Assembly: GCF_020164595.1 (NCBI RefSeq)
Contig: NZ_JAIQZE010000007.1
Coordinates: 88,748 to 152,747 of the forward strand
Origin: Psychroflexus longus
GTDB lineage: Bacteria > Bacteroidota > Bacteroidia > Flavobacteriales > Flavobacteriaceae
DNA: 64,000 nucleotides
Direction: 5' to 3'
Below the pieces are notes generated by a model, which did no database searches, had not been told where the DNA came from, and saw nothing but the letters and a program-made list of their open reading frames with translations. Made by a program: the position numbers and the translations under genes. Shown here in pieces: positions 29,401 to 37,130 of this stretch (position 1 is the first letter of the stretch; each line of letters opens with the position of its first letter).

Positions 29401-29485
29401 TATTTAAGGGAGTTTCGTCAAAATTGATTTCATGTTCACCTTTTAGTGAATTTATATTTTTAAAATGTAAACTTTCTATTTTCAT
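26462..29485 (-). CDS. sbcC: Exonuclease SbcCD, ATPase subunit SbcC (Rad50-like)
   Basis: SMC-like ATPase that with SbcD cleaves DNA hairpins and processes double-strand ends. The 1007-residue protein has Walker A GPTGSGKST at residues 37-45, a Q-loop LLSQGEF, two long coiled-coil arms (~185-500 and ~560-850), the zinc hook CPVC at Cys525 and Cys528, the ABC signature LSGGETFLMS, and Walker B FIDEGFGTLD near the end. Length and order are canonical. Its start overlaps the sbcD stop by four bases (ATGA). It is the last gene of the aroQ-sbcC operon. Confidence 0.95.
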   Translation of the reverse strand: MKIESLHFKNINSLKGEHEINFDETPLNTGGLFAIIGPTGSGKSTLLDAICLGLYGRTPRISSVTKNKIEQDGSILTKHQKEAYAKVKFSCNSGTFISTWSISTNRNGKLRDHDMNLWDTQTEKYYSEKKTENQEEIERLIGLSYDQFVKSVLLSQGEFATLLKSNEKERSELLEKITNTSIYRQIGRKVFEKYNHLKSKISKQKNLLEDLQKKLLSTEDLESNNLEKEKLESEEKHQELKITQQEKDLEKLKSKEKLDQELIKESQNLSKFESEFDGFQKKYAEELRKHAKTLDFDEELKDYNALAEKRETLSESINDLKENQSRIHNEIEAVKNKIESLLKAKVEDAEVEKKLNSLLKVYQTLNNERILKRNDYASKKEFLNKELEILELKFQKQSISEFENFLKTQLKTTEEGIKNLSVKLEADKTLEETLKAKNQFLNQLKEAKYDEKSIQELEKQISKTQTIFLKEREELSKFPELITSKQTILEGLEKDLNHLELKKENQNLRFQVDELRKQLKENEPCPVCGSTEHPYSEHMPHIDSELDKKIKEQKLQIKSVSDELSKLKAEKASKSKRIADFENELETSKHNLELKKKGFAENYAGIISELDGKSLEEFEVSVEKLIESLEKLKQLQADERALENSLSILEELDEIRTKGSQLKAEMIELYDGDNLEELISDLKSSWVKLKSGIEHTSQSLLKEKENAKRVKDEILKLQSDLDPKIKASEFSSIAEANSSRMKSADYQALSQKLNELNERVQIQKEKIKGLKNQIQNLNFKFFTDKHEAEKSIQELKEALQETKHKLEEVKRKLKNNRELLEELKTIEKEISEELKANKKWEILNKLIGDATGTEFNKFAQDLSLQRLIHLGNKRLKHLNERYELDRYLPSEDKDQLYVIDNHMGGLRRSVKTLSGGETFLMSLALALGLSDLASRNVEINSLFIDEGFGTLDPETLDVTLDTLERLQAESNKIIGIISHVSTLKERIQTQIVLDRNAQGYSQLEVIG

Positions 29486-30693
29486 TCTTCGTTGCGATTC
29501 AATTCTTCCAAAATCTCTTCAAAGGCAGATATGAGCTCAAGTTTTGTCTGATCATTTTCATCCACGCCTTCGAGTTTTTTCAGAAATACTTCTTTGGGTG
29601 TAAAATCAGACACTTGACTTTCTGTTGTGGACACTCCTCTTTCAACTTTAGCCATGTTTTTAAAGGTGACTTTATGCTTCACAATTTTACAACTTGGCTT
29701 CTCAAAATTTTCAATCATTTGCTCTAAATCATAGTTGAGCGTGGCAGAAAATTCATTTTCCAACATTTCAATTTCTATTAGGGTTTCAAGCTGGGATTTA
29801 ATTTCTATAGCTTCCAGTTTTTCTTCGATTTCAGCCAAAGTTCCTTTGATTAAAACCAAATCCCTGAATTTTGGAATAGCAATGCTTTCTGGTTCAAAAC
29901 TTATTTCGGTATCTATCAGCAACACCCGCTTTTCATTTTTGCGTTCACTAAAGGAAAGGGGAATAGGAGAACCGCTGTAAAATATTGGGGTTTCGGCCTG
30001 TAAGCGCTGGGGTTTATGAATATGTCCCAGCGCAATATAGTCGTAATCGCTTCCAAAATGAGAAACTTCAAGACTGGCTAAATTACCGATTTGAATATCT
30101 CGCTCACTTTCTGAAACGCTTACTCCAGTTGCAAACAAATGGCCCATGCCAATTATAGGAACTCCAGGATATTTCACTTTTGCAAGTTTTGATGTTTCCT
30201 GAAAATGAAATGAAATACTTTCACGTATCGCCTCTTGTTTATTATCATGACTTTCAGCATCAAATTGGCGCTGAAGATTTCTACTTCTTAAGTAGGGTAT
30301 CGCTGCTATAATTATTTCAATATTATTTTCAGAAGAAATCGGAATTAAACAATTTTCAAATTCGTCTGGCATTTGCCCAATGACATGAATATCGAGCTGA
30401 TTTAATATTTCTTTTGGTGCCTCCAGAACACTAGGAGAATCGTGATTTCCACCAGTAATAATGATCTTAAGATCAAATTTTTTCAATTTGATTAATGTCT
30501 TATAGTATTGATTTCGCGATTCACTTGAAGGATTTGAAAAATCAAAAACATCACCTGAAATCAGTAAAACATCAACTGGATTTTCATCTAAATACTCACA
30601 GAGCCAAATGATAAAAAGATCGAAGTCTTTGGCTAAATCGGTCTTGTGCAGGCGTTTTCCAATATGCCAATCGGCAGTGTGTAGTATTTTCAT
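29482..30693 (-). CDS. sbcD: Exonuclease SbcCD, nuclease subunit SbcD (Mre11-like)
   Basis: Manganese-dependent nuclease partner of SbcC. The 403-residue protein carries the calcineurin-type phosphoesterase motifs in order: HTADWHIGK (Asp, His), LLISGDVFDF, ITGGNHDSP, GMGHLFATG, and LGHIHKPQ. The C-terminal ~130 residues form the capping/SbcC-binding part. It precedes sbcC with an ATGA overlap and follows the DUF2490 gene by six bases. Confidence 0.95.
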   Translation of the reverse strand: MKILHTADWHIGKRLHKTDLAKDFDLFIIWLCEYLDENPVDVLLISGDVFDFSNPSSESRNQYYKTLIKLKKFDLKIIITGGNHDSPSVLEAPKEILNQLDIHVIGQMPDEFENCLIPISSENNIEIIIAAIPYLRSRNLQRQFDAESHDNKQEAIRESISFHFQETSKLAKVKYPGVPIIGMGHLFATGVSVSESERDIQIGNLASLEVSHFGSDYDYIALGHIHKPQRLQAETPIFYSGSPIPLSFSERKNEKRVLLIDTEISFEPESIAIPKFRDLVLIKGTLAEIEEKLEAIEIKSQLETLIEIEMLENEFSATLNYDLEQMIENFEKPSCKIVKHKVTFKNMAKVERGVSTTESQVSDFTPKEVFLKKLEGVDENDQTKLELISAFEEILEELNRNEE

Positions 30694-30699
30694 ATAGCA

Positions 30700-31380
30700 C
30701 TAAAGAGTTTTGTAATATCCAAATTTAAACCACAGCCGGTGTCTAAATCTGTCATCTACCAAATAATCATCTGTTCTGTAGTCAAAACCAACTTCAAGTT
30801 TGTTTTTGTCATCAAAATAAAATCCCAAGGCAGCTGTTAATCTATTTTCCAGATCATCTTCACTGCTTTGAATCATGTAGATAATTTCGTTGGAGACTGT
30901 TAAATAATTTTCACCAGGATCTAAACTTAAACCTTGAAGTGGAATTTGTCCTTTTATTCTGTATCTAGCTCTAAATAGGAGAGGTGCATCTTGGAAAAAA
31001 GTCTCATCGATTCGTATTCTATGACCAATTCTATAAAAGGATTCTCTTTGTAAAATTGAAATTTGTTGGATAGTTCTGTGAGTGTTTTCCCCTTCTTCAA
31101 TCCTGTATTGATATCCAAGATCAACTTTTACGAAAGGCGATAAACGCCTTCCAATAAAGGTTTGTAAGTCGGTTAAGGTTTGCTCGTACTCAAATTCTTC
31201 ATTGAGATTGTTGGAGTCGAACAATCCATTTTGAGATTCAATTTTATGGATTATAGAATATTTTTCTGAAATCTTGTAGTTCAATGAAGCTTCAGGGAAA
31301 AAACCAAAAATGAACCGATCGTTTTGAGCTTTAGATGATAATGACAACAACAAAAAACCAGCTAAAAAAAAATACTTCAT
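30700..31380 (-). CDS. DUF2490 outer-membrane protein
   Basis: A 226-residue exported protein with signal peptide (MKYFFLAGFLLLSLSSKAQ) and a series of amphipathic beta strands ending HRLWFKFGYYKTL, consistent with a small outer-membrane barrel. It matches DUF2490, a Bacteroidota family of unknown function (visible cues: RFIFGFFPEASLNYKIS, QEFEYEQ-like strands, FRARYRIKGQIPLQG). One base separates its start from the preceding gene's stop. Co-transcription with sbcDC looks accidental. Confidence 0.75.
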   Translation of the reverse strand: MKYFFLAGFLLLSLSSKAQNDRFIFGFFPEASLNYKISEKYSIIHKIESQNGLFDSNNLNEEFEYEQTLTDLQTFIGRRLSPFVKVDLGYQYRIEEGENTHRTIQQISILQRESFYRIGHRIRIDETFFQDAPLLFRARYRIKGQIPLQGLSLDPGENYLTVSNEIIYMIQSSEDDLENRLTAALGFYFDDKNKLEVGFDYRTDDYLVDDRFRHRLWFKFGYYKTL

Positions 31381-31381
31381 A

Positions 31382-31954
31382 TCAATAATCTAAATTATCT
31401 GTAGCTCTTAGATTGACTATTCTTTTTTCAATCAAAACGCCTTCATCATTAAACAAAGCTTCCCATAATTCATCTTCAGTTTCTGATTTTCCATAGTATT
31501 CAATCTCATAATTTATAGTGATGTTTTCAAATTCATCTTCATCAATAATATCCTCAAGATCATTTCCATGACCTGTATATTGAATTTGAATTTTTGAAAT
31601 TGTAAACTTTGTATAATTGGTTTCCAAAAAATTAGTGATGACCTCTCGAACTTTTGGTGCCAACTCATTTTCATCAATGAGAATTTCAATATTCCTCACA
31701 TATCCGTCCAGACTAAATTCGACGCTATGTAGGTGTTTATCGTGTTTTAGTTTAGCTTCAAAGACTTCTTTTTCACCATCGGTTTGGTAATACCATTTCA
31801 CTTTTCGCTTATTTTCATAAGCATCATTCAACCATTTTTTGGCTTGTTCGTGGACTTCACTTTTTTTAACTCGCTTTTCGACTTCATTTTTTTCTTGAGC
31901 ATAACCGAAAGCCATACCAAATAGAGCAAATAGAGTAATTATAATTCGTGACAT
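31382..31954 (-). CDS. Exported protein with PepSY-like domain
   Basis: A 190-residue secreted protein: signal peptide to about residue 19 (FGYAQ), a charged helix, then two alpha/beta units typical of the Bacteroidota PepSY-like (BLIP-fold) family, KVKWYYQTDGEKEVFEAKL and SKIQIQYTGHGNDLEDI...INYEIEYYGKSETEDELWEALFNDEGVLIEK, given here only as cues. These bind no known ligand with certainty. It lies 11 bases downstream of aroQ and one base upstream of DUF2490 and is probably envelope-located. Confidence 0.55.
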   Translation of the reverse strand: MSRIIITLFALFGMAFGYAQEKNEVEKRVKKSEVHEQAKKWLNDAYENKRKVKWYYQTDGEKEVFEAKLKHDKHLHSVEFSLDGYVRNIEILIDENELAPKVREVITNFLETNYTKFTISKIQIQYTGHGNDLEDIIDEDEFENITINYEIEYYGKSETEDELWEALFNDEGVLIEKRIVNLRATDNLDY

Positions 31955-31965
31955 TAGTAATGGAT

Positions 31966-32382
31966 TTAATCTAAAAAGCTTCTTATCGCCAATTCATAAC
32001 TCCTCAAACCAAAACCAATGATAATTCCAAAAGCATTTGGTGAGACGTAAGAATGTTTTCTGAAGTCCTCTCTCGCGTGTGTATTGGAAATGTGTACTTC
32101 TATCACAGGCGTAGCTATGGCTTTAATGGCATCGCCAATGGCTATTGAAGTATGAGTGTAAGCAGCTGCGTTGAGAATTATCCCATCTACATTGTCATCT
32201 GCTTCTTGCAATTCTGAAATTAATTCTCCTTCAATATTAGATTGAAAGTAAGACAATTCCACATCTTTAAATTGAAACTGAAGTTCAGTGAAATAATCTT
32301 TAAAGGTCGACTTACCATAAATCTCGGGTTCTCTTTTTCCCAATATATTTAAATTTGGACCATTGATGACATGTATTTTCAT
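31966..32382 (-). CDS. aroQ: 3-dehydroquinate dehydratase, type II
   Basis: Third step of the shikimate pathway, dehydrating 3-dehydroquinate. The 138-residue product starts at ATG 32382 with IHVINGPNLNILGKREPEIYG (only the first part is the family signature), includes the catalytic tyrosine in that segment, GIILNAAAYTHTS and EVHISNTHAREDFRKHS with the catalytic histidine. An upstream in-frame start would add 15 residues and is unlikely. It is the first gene of a five-gene minus-strand operon ending with sbcC and is divergent from the S24 repressor. Confidence 0.95.
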   Translation of the reverse strand: MKIHVINGPNLNILGKREPEIYGKSTFKDYFTELQFQFKDVELSYFQSNIEGELISELQEADDNVDGIILNAAAYTHTSIAIGDAIKAIATPVIEVHISNTHAREDFRKHSYVSPNAFGIIIGFGLRSYELAIRSFLD

Positions 32383-32400
32383 AAGGTTTATCTTAGTTAT

Positions 32401-32430
32401 CAAATTTATTAAAATAAATAACGCCAAAAA
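32401..32430 (-). promoter_or_regulatory. Promoter of the aroQ-sbcDC operon
   Basis: On the minus strand a TTTTTG element (32425-32430) and a TAAATTTG -7 box (32401-32408) are separated by 16 bases, fitting the Bacteroidota consensus TTTG...TAnnTTTG. The -7 box ends 18 bases before the aroQ ATG. Confidence 0.5.
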
Positions 32431-32442
32431 TTATTATTGATT

Positions 32443-32476
32443 AGGATTTTTTCCTTAGTTTCATGGAATTATTCCT
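32443..32476 (+). promoter_or_regulatory. Two candidate operator copies for the S24 repressor
   Basis: AGGATTTTTTCCT (32443-32455) and TGGAATTATTCCT (32464-32476) share 10 of 13 positions, each is a near-palindrome of the form GGAnTTnTTCC, and their starts are 21 bases apart, two helical turns. They lie 18-51 bases upstream of the regulator's ATG, suggesting autorepression and perhaps control of the divergent aroQ operon. Confidence 0.45.
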
Positions 32477-32493
32477 ACTAAAGCTAAATCACC

Positions 32494-33267
32494 ATGAAAT
32501 CAGATTTATCATTAGAAATTCAGCGTTTTAAGCAAATTCGAGAAGAAAATAATTTCACTCAAACCGAATTTGCTGAAATTTTGAATATCAAAAATTCTAC
32601 TTCAGATATTGAACGAGGTAAAACTAAACTTTCTGGCCAAGTTGTTATGATGCTTTTGAAAATTTTTGAAGTCAATCCGCTTTGGCTTTACGGTGAAAGT
32701 TTTCAGAAAAAACTAGATGTTCATCATATCAATTCTATGCCAAAAGTAATTTCAGTAGATGAAAACAATTCAAGAGAAAATATGCTCTTGGTCAATCAAA
32801 AAGCAGCTGCAGGCTATCCGCAAAATATCGGAGATGCAGAATGGTACCATCAACTCCCTGCGTTTGAAATGCCAATTCCTCAATTCAGAAACGCTTCCTA
32901 TAGAGGATTTCAGGTCGAAGGCGATAGCATGGAACCCAACTTTCATTCCGAAGACTGGGTCCTTGGCAAATCGGTAGAAAGCTTACAACAAGCTGTAAAT
33001 CATAAAGTTTATGTGTTTGTGCTTCAGGATTCTGTTTTGGTTAAAAAACTGCATAAACACCCCAATTCTCATAAAATTTCCTTGATTTCTACCAACTCTT
33101 ACTATCCTCCTTATGAAGTAGAAGATTCTGAAGTTCAGGAAATCTGGGAAGTAACTAGTAAATTGACGTTTTCCATCAATGAAAATTCTGAAAACAGTAT
33201 GCTCAAAAAATTGGAGCAGTCTATGGAAGAACTTAAAACTCAACTCAATTCAATAAAACCAAGCTAA
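32494..33267 (+). CDS. XRE-type helix-turn-helix repressor with autocleavable S24 (LexA/CI-like) domain
   Basis: A 257-residue transcriptional regulator. Residues ~7-65 form an XRE HTH (FKQIREENNFTQTEFAEIL). The S24 peptidase domain follows: the cleavage dipeptide Ala106-Gly107 in KAAAGYP, the nucleophile Ser145 in EGDSMEP and the general base Lys184 in VLVKKL, at LexA/CI-like spacing. So it can probably self-cleave when activated, as phage CI or LexA do with RecA. The C-terminus is a short coiled coil. No phage genes or SOS polymerases flank it, so it looks like a resident chromosomal regulator. DUF2461 follows with no intervening base. Confidence 0.85.
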   Translation: MKSDLSLEIQRFKQIREENNFTQTEFAEILNIKNSTSDIERGKTKLSGQVVMMLLKIFEVNPLWLYGESFQKKLDVHHINSMPKVISVDENNSRENMLLVNQKAAAGYPQNIGDAEWYHQLPAFEMPIPQFRNASYRGFQVEGDSMEPNFHSEDWVLGKSVESLQQAVNHKVYVFVLQDSVLVKKLHKHPNSHKISLISTNSYYPPYEVEDSEVQEIWEVTSKLTFSINENSENSMLKKLEQSMEELKTQLNSIKPS

Positions 33268-33924
33268 ATGGATTTTGAACGTTTATTCGATTTTCTGGAA
33301 ACACTTAACGCCAACAATAGCAAAGAGTGGATGGATGAAAACAGAAAAGAGTACGAATATGTAAAAGCAGATTATGTAAAATGGCTGGAAGATCTGGATT
33401 TAAAATTGTCCAAACTTGATGAGAATTACTATTCATCTACTGGTAAGAAAGCCATCAATAGAATTAATAATAATTTGCTATATCATCCTAATAAACCAAC
33501 TTACAAAGATCATTTTGGAGCAGGTTTGGACAAACGTCCAAAAACGGGTGACTTCTATATTCATCTTGGAATTGAGGAAATTTTCGTTGCCGGTGGGTTT
33601 TACAAACCTAAACCTGAACTACTAAAGAGCATCAGGGAAGCAATTGACTATAATGGCGATGATTTTAAAGCAATTGTAAATTCCAAAACTTTTCAAGAGC
33701 ATTTTGGTGGTTTGATGGAGGATGACGACAAGTTAAAAACATCTCCAAAAGGATTTTCGCAAGAGCATAAGCATATCGAGTTTCTCAGACTTAAAAGTTT
33801 TGCTGCTATGAAACCTTTTGTTAGGAAGGACGTCCTTTCATCAGATTTTAAAGATAAAGTCATTGAGACTTATACAGCTATGCTTCCTTTTAGAAGATAC
33901 CTCAATAAAGCAGTAACCGTGTAA
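33268..33924 (+). CDS. DUF2461 family protein
   Basis: A 218-residue cytosolic protein matching DUF2461 over its full length: FLETLNANNSKEWMDENRKEY at the start, then RINNNLLYHPNKPTYKDHFGAG, the FYIHLGIEEIFVAGGFYKP strand region and a final PFRRYLNKA. The family is widespread and conserved but without established function. It starts directly after the repressor stop codon, so the two are translated from one message. Confidence 0.85.
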   Translation: MDFERLFDFLETLNANNSKEWMDENRKEYEYVKADYVKWLEDLDLKLSKLDENYYSSTGKKAINRINNNLLYHPNKPTYKDHFGAGLDKRPKTGDFYIHLGIEEIFVAGGFYKPKPELLKSIREAIDYNGDDFKAIVNSKTFQEHFGGLMEDDDKLKTSPKGFSQEHKHIEFLRLKSFAAMKPFVRKDVLSSDFKDKVIETYTAMLPFRRYLNKAVTV

Positions 33925-33933
33925 ATTTTATTT

Positions 33934-35436
33934 TTGAAGGCTTTAAATCCTAAAAATCAATTAATTCTTGCAAGCCTTGTTATTCTTGGATTTATAGGCG
34001 TATTATTTTTGATTTTTCCTAAAAATTCTTTTGAGGTCATCAACACAGTTTCAACTCGGGTGAGAACCTTTTTCGGGAAATTATACTTGGTTTTAGGCTT
34101 GTTTATAGTGGTGTATTTGCTGGTAATAGGATTTTCTCCCTTAGGAAAAATAAAATTAGGTTCTAGCTCACCAGAATATTCAACTCCGTCCTGGCTAGCC
34201 ATGATGTATTCTACAGGAATGGGAGCAGGCATCATTTTAAGAGCAGTTCAGGAACCTATATTTATGATGAAGCACCCGAATCTGCAAATCTCAAGACCTA
34301 GTGAAATTCATGGATTGGAAATGACTTTTTATCATTGGGGTTTTACAGCCTGGGGGTTTTATGGCCTTTTTGCTTTATTCATTGCGTATTTATTATTTGT
34401 CAAGAAAAAAAATATTCAGTTGAGCCAAATTATTCCTAAACTATCCAATTCATTTTCAACTAAACTTATAGACTTACTCGTGATTCTTACTACAGTTTTT
34501 GGCGTAGTGAGTGCAGTTGCTTTAGGAATTAGACAAGTAGAAGGAGGGATAAATTTTATTACAGAGTCTACTCTTGGTGTTTATCTTAGCATCATACTTT
34601 GTGTTTTAATCTTTTCATTTGCGATTTTCTCTTCTATAAAAGGTTTAAGCAACGGGATCAGGCGTTTATCCAATGTCAACATAATACTTACTTTGTTATT
34701 GCTTGCTTATGTGATGTTCAATAGTGACATCAGCTTAATTTTATCAAATCTTTGGCAGTCTGTTTTAGCCTTGCTTCAGGATTTCATTCCGTTAAGTTTA
34801 GCAATTGGTGAGTTCAATTTTAGCGAACAATTTTTATCAGATTGGACCTATTATTATTGGGCTTTCTGGTTGGCTTGGGCACCTTTTACAGGAATTTTTA
34901 TCGCTAGAATTTCCAAAGGGCGCAGTATACGACAACTTATTTTAGGTGTGCTCATTGTTCCAAGTTTAGGGTCATTTCTATGGTTTACAAGTTTTGGAAC
35001 ATCTGCTATTGAACTGATAAATGCTGATGTCGTTTCAAGTTTTGCATTTGATAATGTCTTCACTTCAACTTTTGTGCTTTTGGAACAATTCCCACTTGGT
35101 TTTTATGCGGTTATTTTGGCTATTCTGCTTTTATTAGGATTTTTAATTACTTCTGCCGATTCGGCTATTTTTGTCCTGGGAATGTTTTCAGACTTAACCA
35201 AAATCAATCCTTCTACTTTCCATAAATCGACATGGGGAATTTTACTGTTCCTGATCTCTTTGGGATTTTTGATGATAGGAAGGTTTAGTGAGGCTGAAGA
35301 TGTTTTGGAAGCTGTTCAAAAGCTTCTTATAGTCAGCTCATTGGCTTTAGCTTTGCTCAGTATAGTTTTCATCATTGGATTTACCTTTGGTCTTAATAGT
35401 CACTATAAATCCAAAAAGGATCAAATTCAGATGTAG
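33934..35436 (+). CDS. BCCT-family betaine/choline/carnitine-type transporter
   Basis: A 500-residue inner-membrane symporter with about 12 transmembrane helices. Family marks are the glycine-rich substrate/Na segment MYSTGMGAGIILRAVQEP and the tryptophan-rich WTYYYWAFWLAWAPF helix followed by FIARISKGRSIRQ. It likely imports a quaternary-ammonium osmolyte such as glycine betaine; the substrate is not deducible. The start is TTG 33934, the only one leaving room for the first helix; it overlaps a TATTTTTG box. It follows DUF2461 by nine bases. The C-terminal cytosolic tail is short, unlike the osmosensing tail of BetP. Confidence 0.88.
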   Translation: MKALNPKNQLILASLVILGFIGVLFLIFPKNSFEVINTVSTRVRTFFGKLYLVLGLFIVVYLLVIGFSPLGKIKLGSSSPEYSTPSWLAMMYSTGMGAGIILRAVQEPIFMMKHPNLQISRPSEIHGLEMTFYHWGFTAWGFYGLFALFIAYLLFVKKKNIQLSQIIPKLSNSFSTKLIDLLVILTTVFGVVSAVALGIRQVEGGINFITESTLGVYLSIILCVLIFSFAIFSSIKGLSNGIRRLSNVNIILTLLLLAYVMFNSDISLILSNLWQSVLALLQDFIPLSLAIGEFNFSEQFLSDWTYYYWAFWLAWAPFTGIFIARISKGRSIRQLILGVLIVPSLGSFLWFTSFGTSAIELINADVVSSFAFDNVFTSTFVLLEQFPLGFYAVILAILLLLGFLITSADSAIFVLGMFSDLTKINPSTFHKSTWGILLFLISLGFLMIGRFSEAEDVLEAVQKLLIVSSLALALLSIVFIIGFTFGLNSHYKSKKDQIQM

Positions 35437-35483
35437 TTTGTATTTTTATTTATGTATTGCTCAACTTTTATTCACAAGAAATC

Positions 35484-35789
35484 ATGAAGAAACAACTTAA
35501 GAATATTGTAAAATTTACAGACGATTACACCAATGAAGACCGAATTATCCTTCGGGATCATTTGGCAATGGAACGAACTAAACTCGCCAATGAACGCACG
35601 CTTTTGTCTTATTTACGGTCTTCGCTTTATCTACTTCTCGGTGGAATTGGACTTGTCGGAATCAGAGAAAAGCTTTTTGAGGACCTAAAAATCGTTGGGT
35701 ATATAGCAATAGGACTCAGTGTTGTTTTTTTGGTCGTAGGCATTGTTCGCTTTATACAACTAAAACGACATTTAAGAAATTTCAAATAA
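35484..35789 (+). CDS. DUF202 (YidH-like) small membrane protein
   Basis: A 101-residue membrane protein of the DUF202 family: the characteristic LAMERTKLANERTLLSYLR segment precedes two transmembrane helices (~52-68 and ~73-92). Start at ATG 35484 avoids an unsupported TTG extension. Function is unknown; relatives include E. coli YidH and part of yeast VTC proteins. It converges on waaA with an 10-base gap. Confidence 0.85.
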   Translation: MKKQLKNIVKFTDDYTNEDRIILRDHLAMERTKLANERTLLSYLRSSLYLLLGGIGLVGIREKLFEDLKIVGYIAIGLSVVFLVVGIVRFIQLKRHLRNFK

Positions 35790-35799
35790 GTTACTTTTT

Positions 35800-37044
35800 T
35801 TATTTACTGTCAAAATCAATTGCTGATAAAATTTTCTGAGTAGCTCCAGCTTCAGAATTCACAAAATGTCCGCAAATCTGTCCGCTTTTTTCTCTAAATG
35901 TTTTATCAGAGGTAAGTTTTTCAAATACTGACGCAAATTCATCATCTGAACTAACACTAAATAAACCTCCTAGTCGCCTTATCGTTTTCGCTTCAGGGAA
36001 TTTATCAAAGTTTTTGCCGATGACAATCGGTATACCAAAAGCAGCAGGTTCCAATATATTGTGTAATCCGCTCAATCCCATGCCACCTCCTACGTAAGCT
36101 AAATCGGCATAACTGTAAATCTTGGTCAATAAACCTATAGTATCGACTATTAAAACCTGAAACTCTTCTAAGTTTTGATTTTCAATTTCAGAAAAACAGA
36201 TAACTTTTTTGGTGATACTTTTTTTTAATTTCTGAATTTGAGATGGGTTTATTTGGTGAGGAGCGATAATCAGTTTTATGTGATTTGGAGCATTGTTTAT
36301 GGCGTCCAAAGTTATCGATAGATCTTCTGGCCAAGTGCTACCAAATACAATAGTAAGATCACCTGAAGCTGTAAACTTATCCATAAAGTTAAGCTGATTA
36401 TCCATTGCCAGCTGAGAAATCACCCTGTCATAACGGGTGTCTCCAGAAATACTGGCCTGCTCAAAACCATAGTCTTTTAAAAGCCTGAGTGATTCTTCAT
36501 TTTGAACAAAAAGATGATCAAATTTACTTAAAGCTTTCTTCATAAATTTTCCCATTGGTTTAAAATACAGCTGTTGTATCCTGAAGACCCCAGAAACAAG
36601 GTAGGATTTAATTTGTTTTTTTTCCAAAACGTCCATCAGATTTGGCCAGACTTCATACTTAATAAAAAAAGCGATTTCAGGGTTTAGGATAGTTAGAAAT
36701 TTTTCTGCGTTTTTTTTGGTATCCAGAGGCAGGTAAGTAACAATATCCAATTTAGAATCTTTCTTCTTAACCTCATATCCCGATGGAGAAAAAAAACTCA
36801 CCGCAATCTTATGGGAGTTGTATTTTTTCTTCAAAGCATCAATAATGGGTACAGCCTGCTCATATTCACCAAGAGAAGCGGCGTGAAACCAAATAACTTT
36901 ATCATTTTCAGATACTTGGGATTTTAATTGAGATTCCCAGTTAATTCTTCCTTCCGCAAATAATTTCATTTTAGGATTCAAATGTTTCAATACAGGTAAG
37001 GAAAACTGAAAACTATGAATGATGAGTTGATATATGGACTTCAA
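35800..37044 (-). CDS. waaA: 3-deoxy-D-manno-octulosonic acid (Kdo) transferase
   Basis: Inner-membrane-associated glycosyltransferase adding Kdo to lipid A precursor in lipopolysaccharide synthesis. The 414-residue protein has the N-terminal membrane-proximal helix ending FAEGRINW, IWFHAASLGEYEQAVPI (the family glutamate motif), FFSPSGYE, VSGVFR, and the nucleotide-sugar region GGGMGLSGLHNILEPAAFGIP. The start codon is TTG at 37044 and gives the expected N-terminus; no ATG is available. It is divergent from a DegT aminotransferase that may also serve surface glycans. Confidence 0.94.
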   Translation of the reverse strand: MKSIYQLIIHSFQFSLPVLKHLNPKMKLFAEGRINWESQLKSQVSENDKVIWFHAASLGEYEQAVPIIDALKKKYNSHKIAVSFFSPSGYEVKKKDSKLDIVTYLPLDTKKNAEKFLTILNPEIAFFIKYEVWPNLMDVLEKKQIKSYLVSGVFRIQQLYFKPMGKFMKKALSKFDHLFVQNEESLRLLKDYGFEQASISGDTRYDRVISQLAMDNQLNFMDKFTASGDLTIVFGSTWPEDLSITLDAINNAPNHIKLIIAPHQINPSQIQKLKKSITKKVICFSEIENQNLEEFQVLIVDTIGLLTKIYSYADLAYVGGGMGLSGLHNILEPAAFGIPIVIGKNFDKFPEAKTIRRLGGLFSVSSDDEFASVFEKLTSDKTFREKSGQICGHFVNSEAGATQKILSAIDFDSK

Positions 37045-37086
37045 ATTGTATTTTTTCCAAAAATAAGCTTTTAAAGGAATTGTCTC

Positions 37087-37113
37087 TTTGAATACTTAAT
37101 ATTCTTATTTTTG
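37087..37113 (+). promoter_or_regulatory. Promoter of the DegT aminotransferase gene
   Basis: TTTG at 37087-37090 and TATTTTTG at 37106-37113, 15 bases apart, fit the Bacteroidota consensus; the -7 box ends 17 bases before ATG 37131. The spacer is slightly short. Confidence 0.4.
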
Positions 37114-37130
37114 TGTAAGAAAAAAAGACT

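Noticed and set aside
32494..33267. S24 repressor as a prophage marker
   Set aside because: No integrase, structural, lysis or attachment sequences are nearby; neighbours are housekeeping genes.
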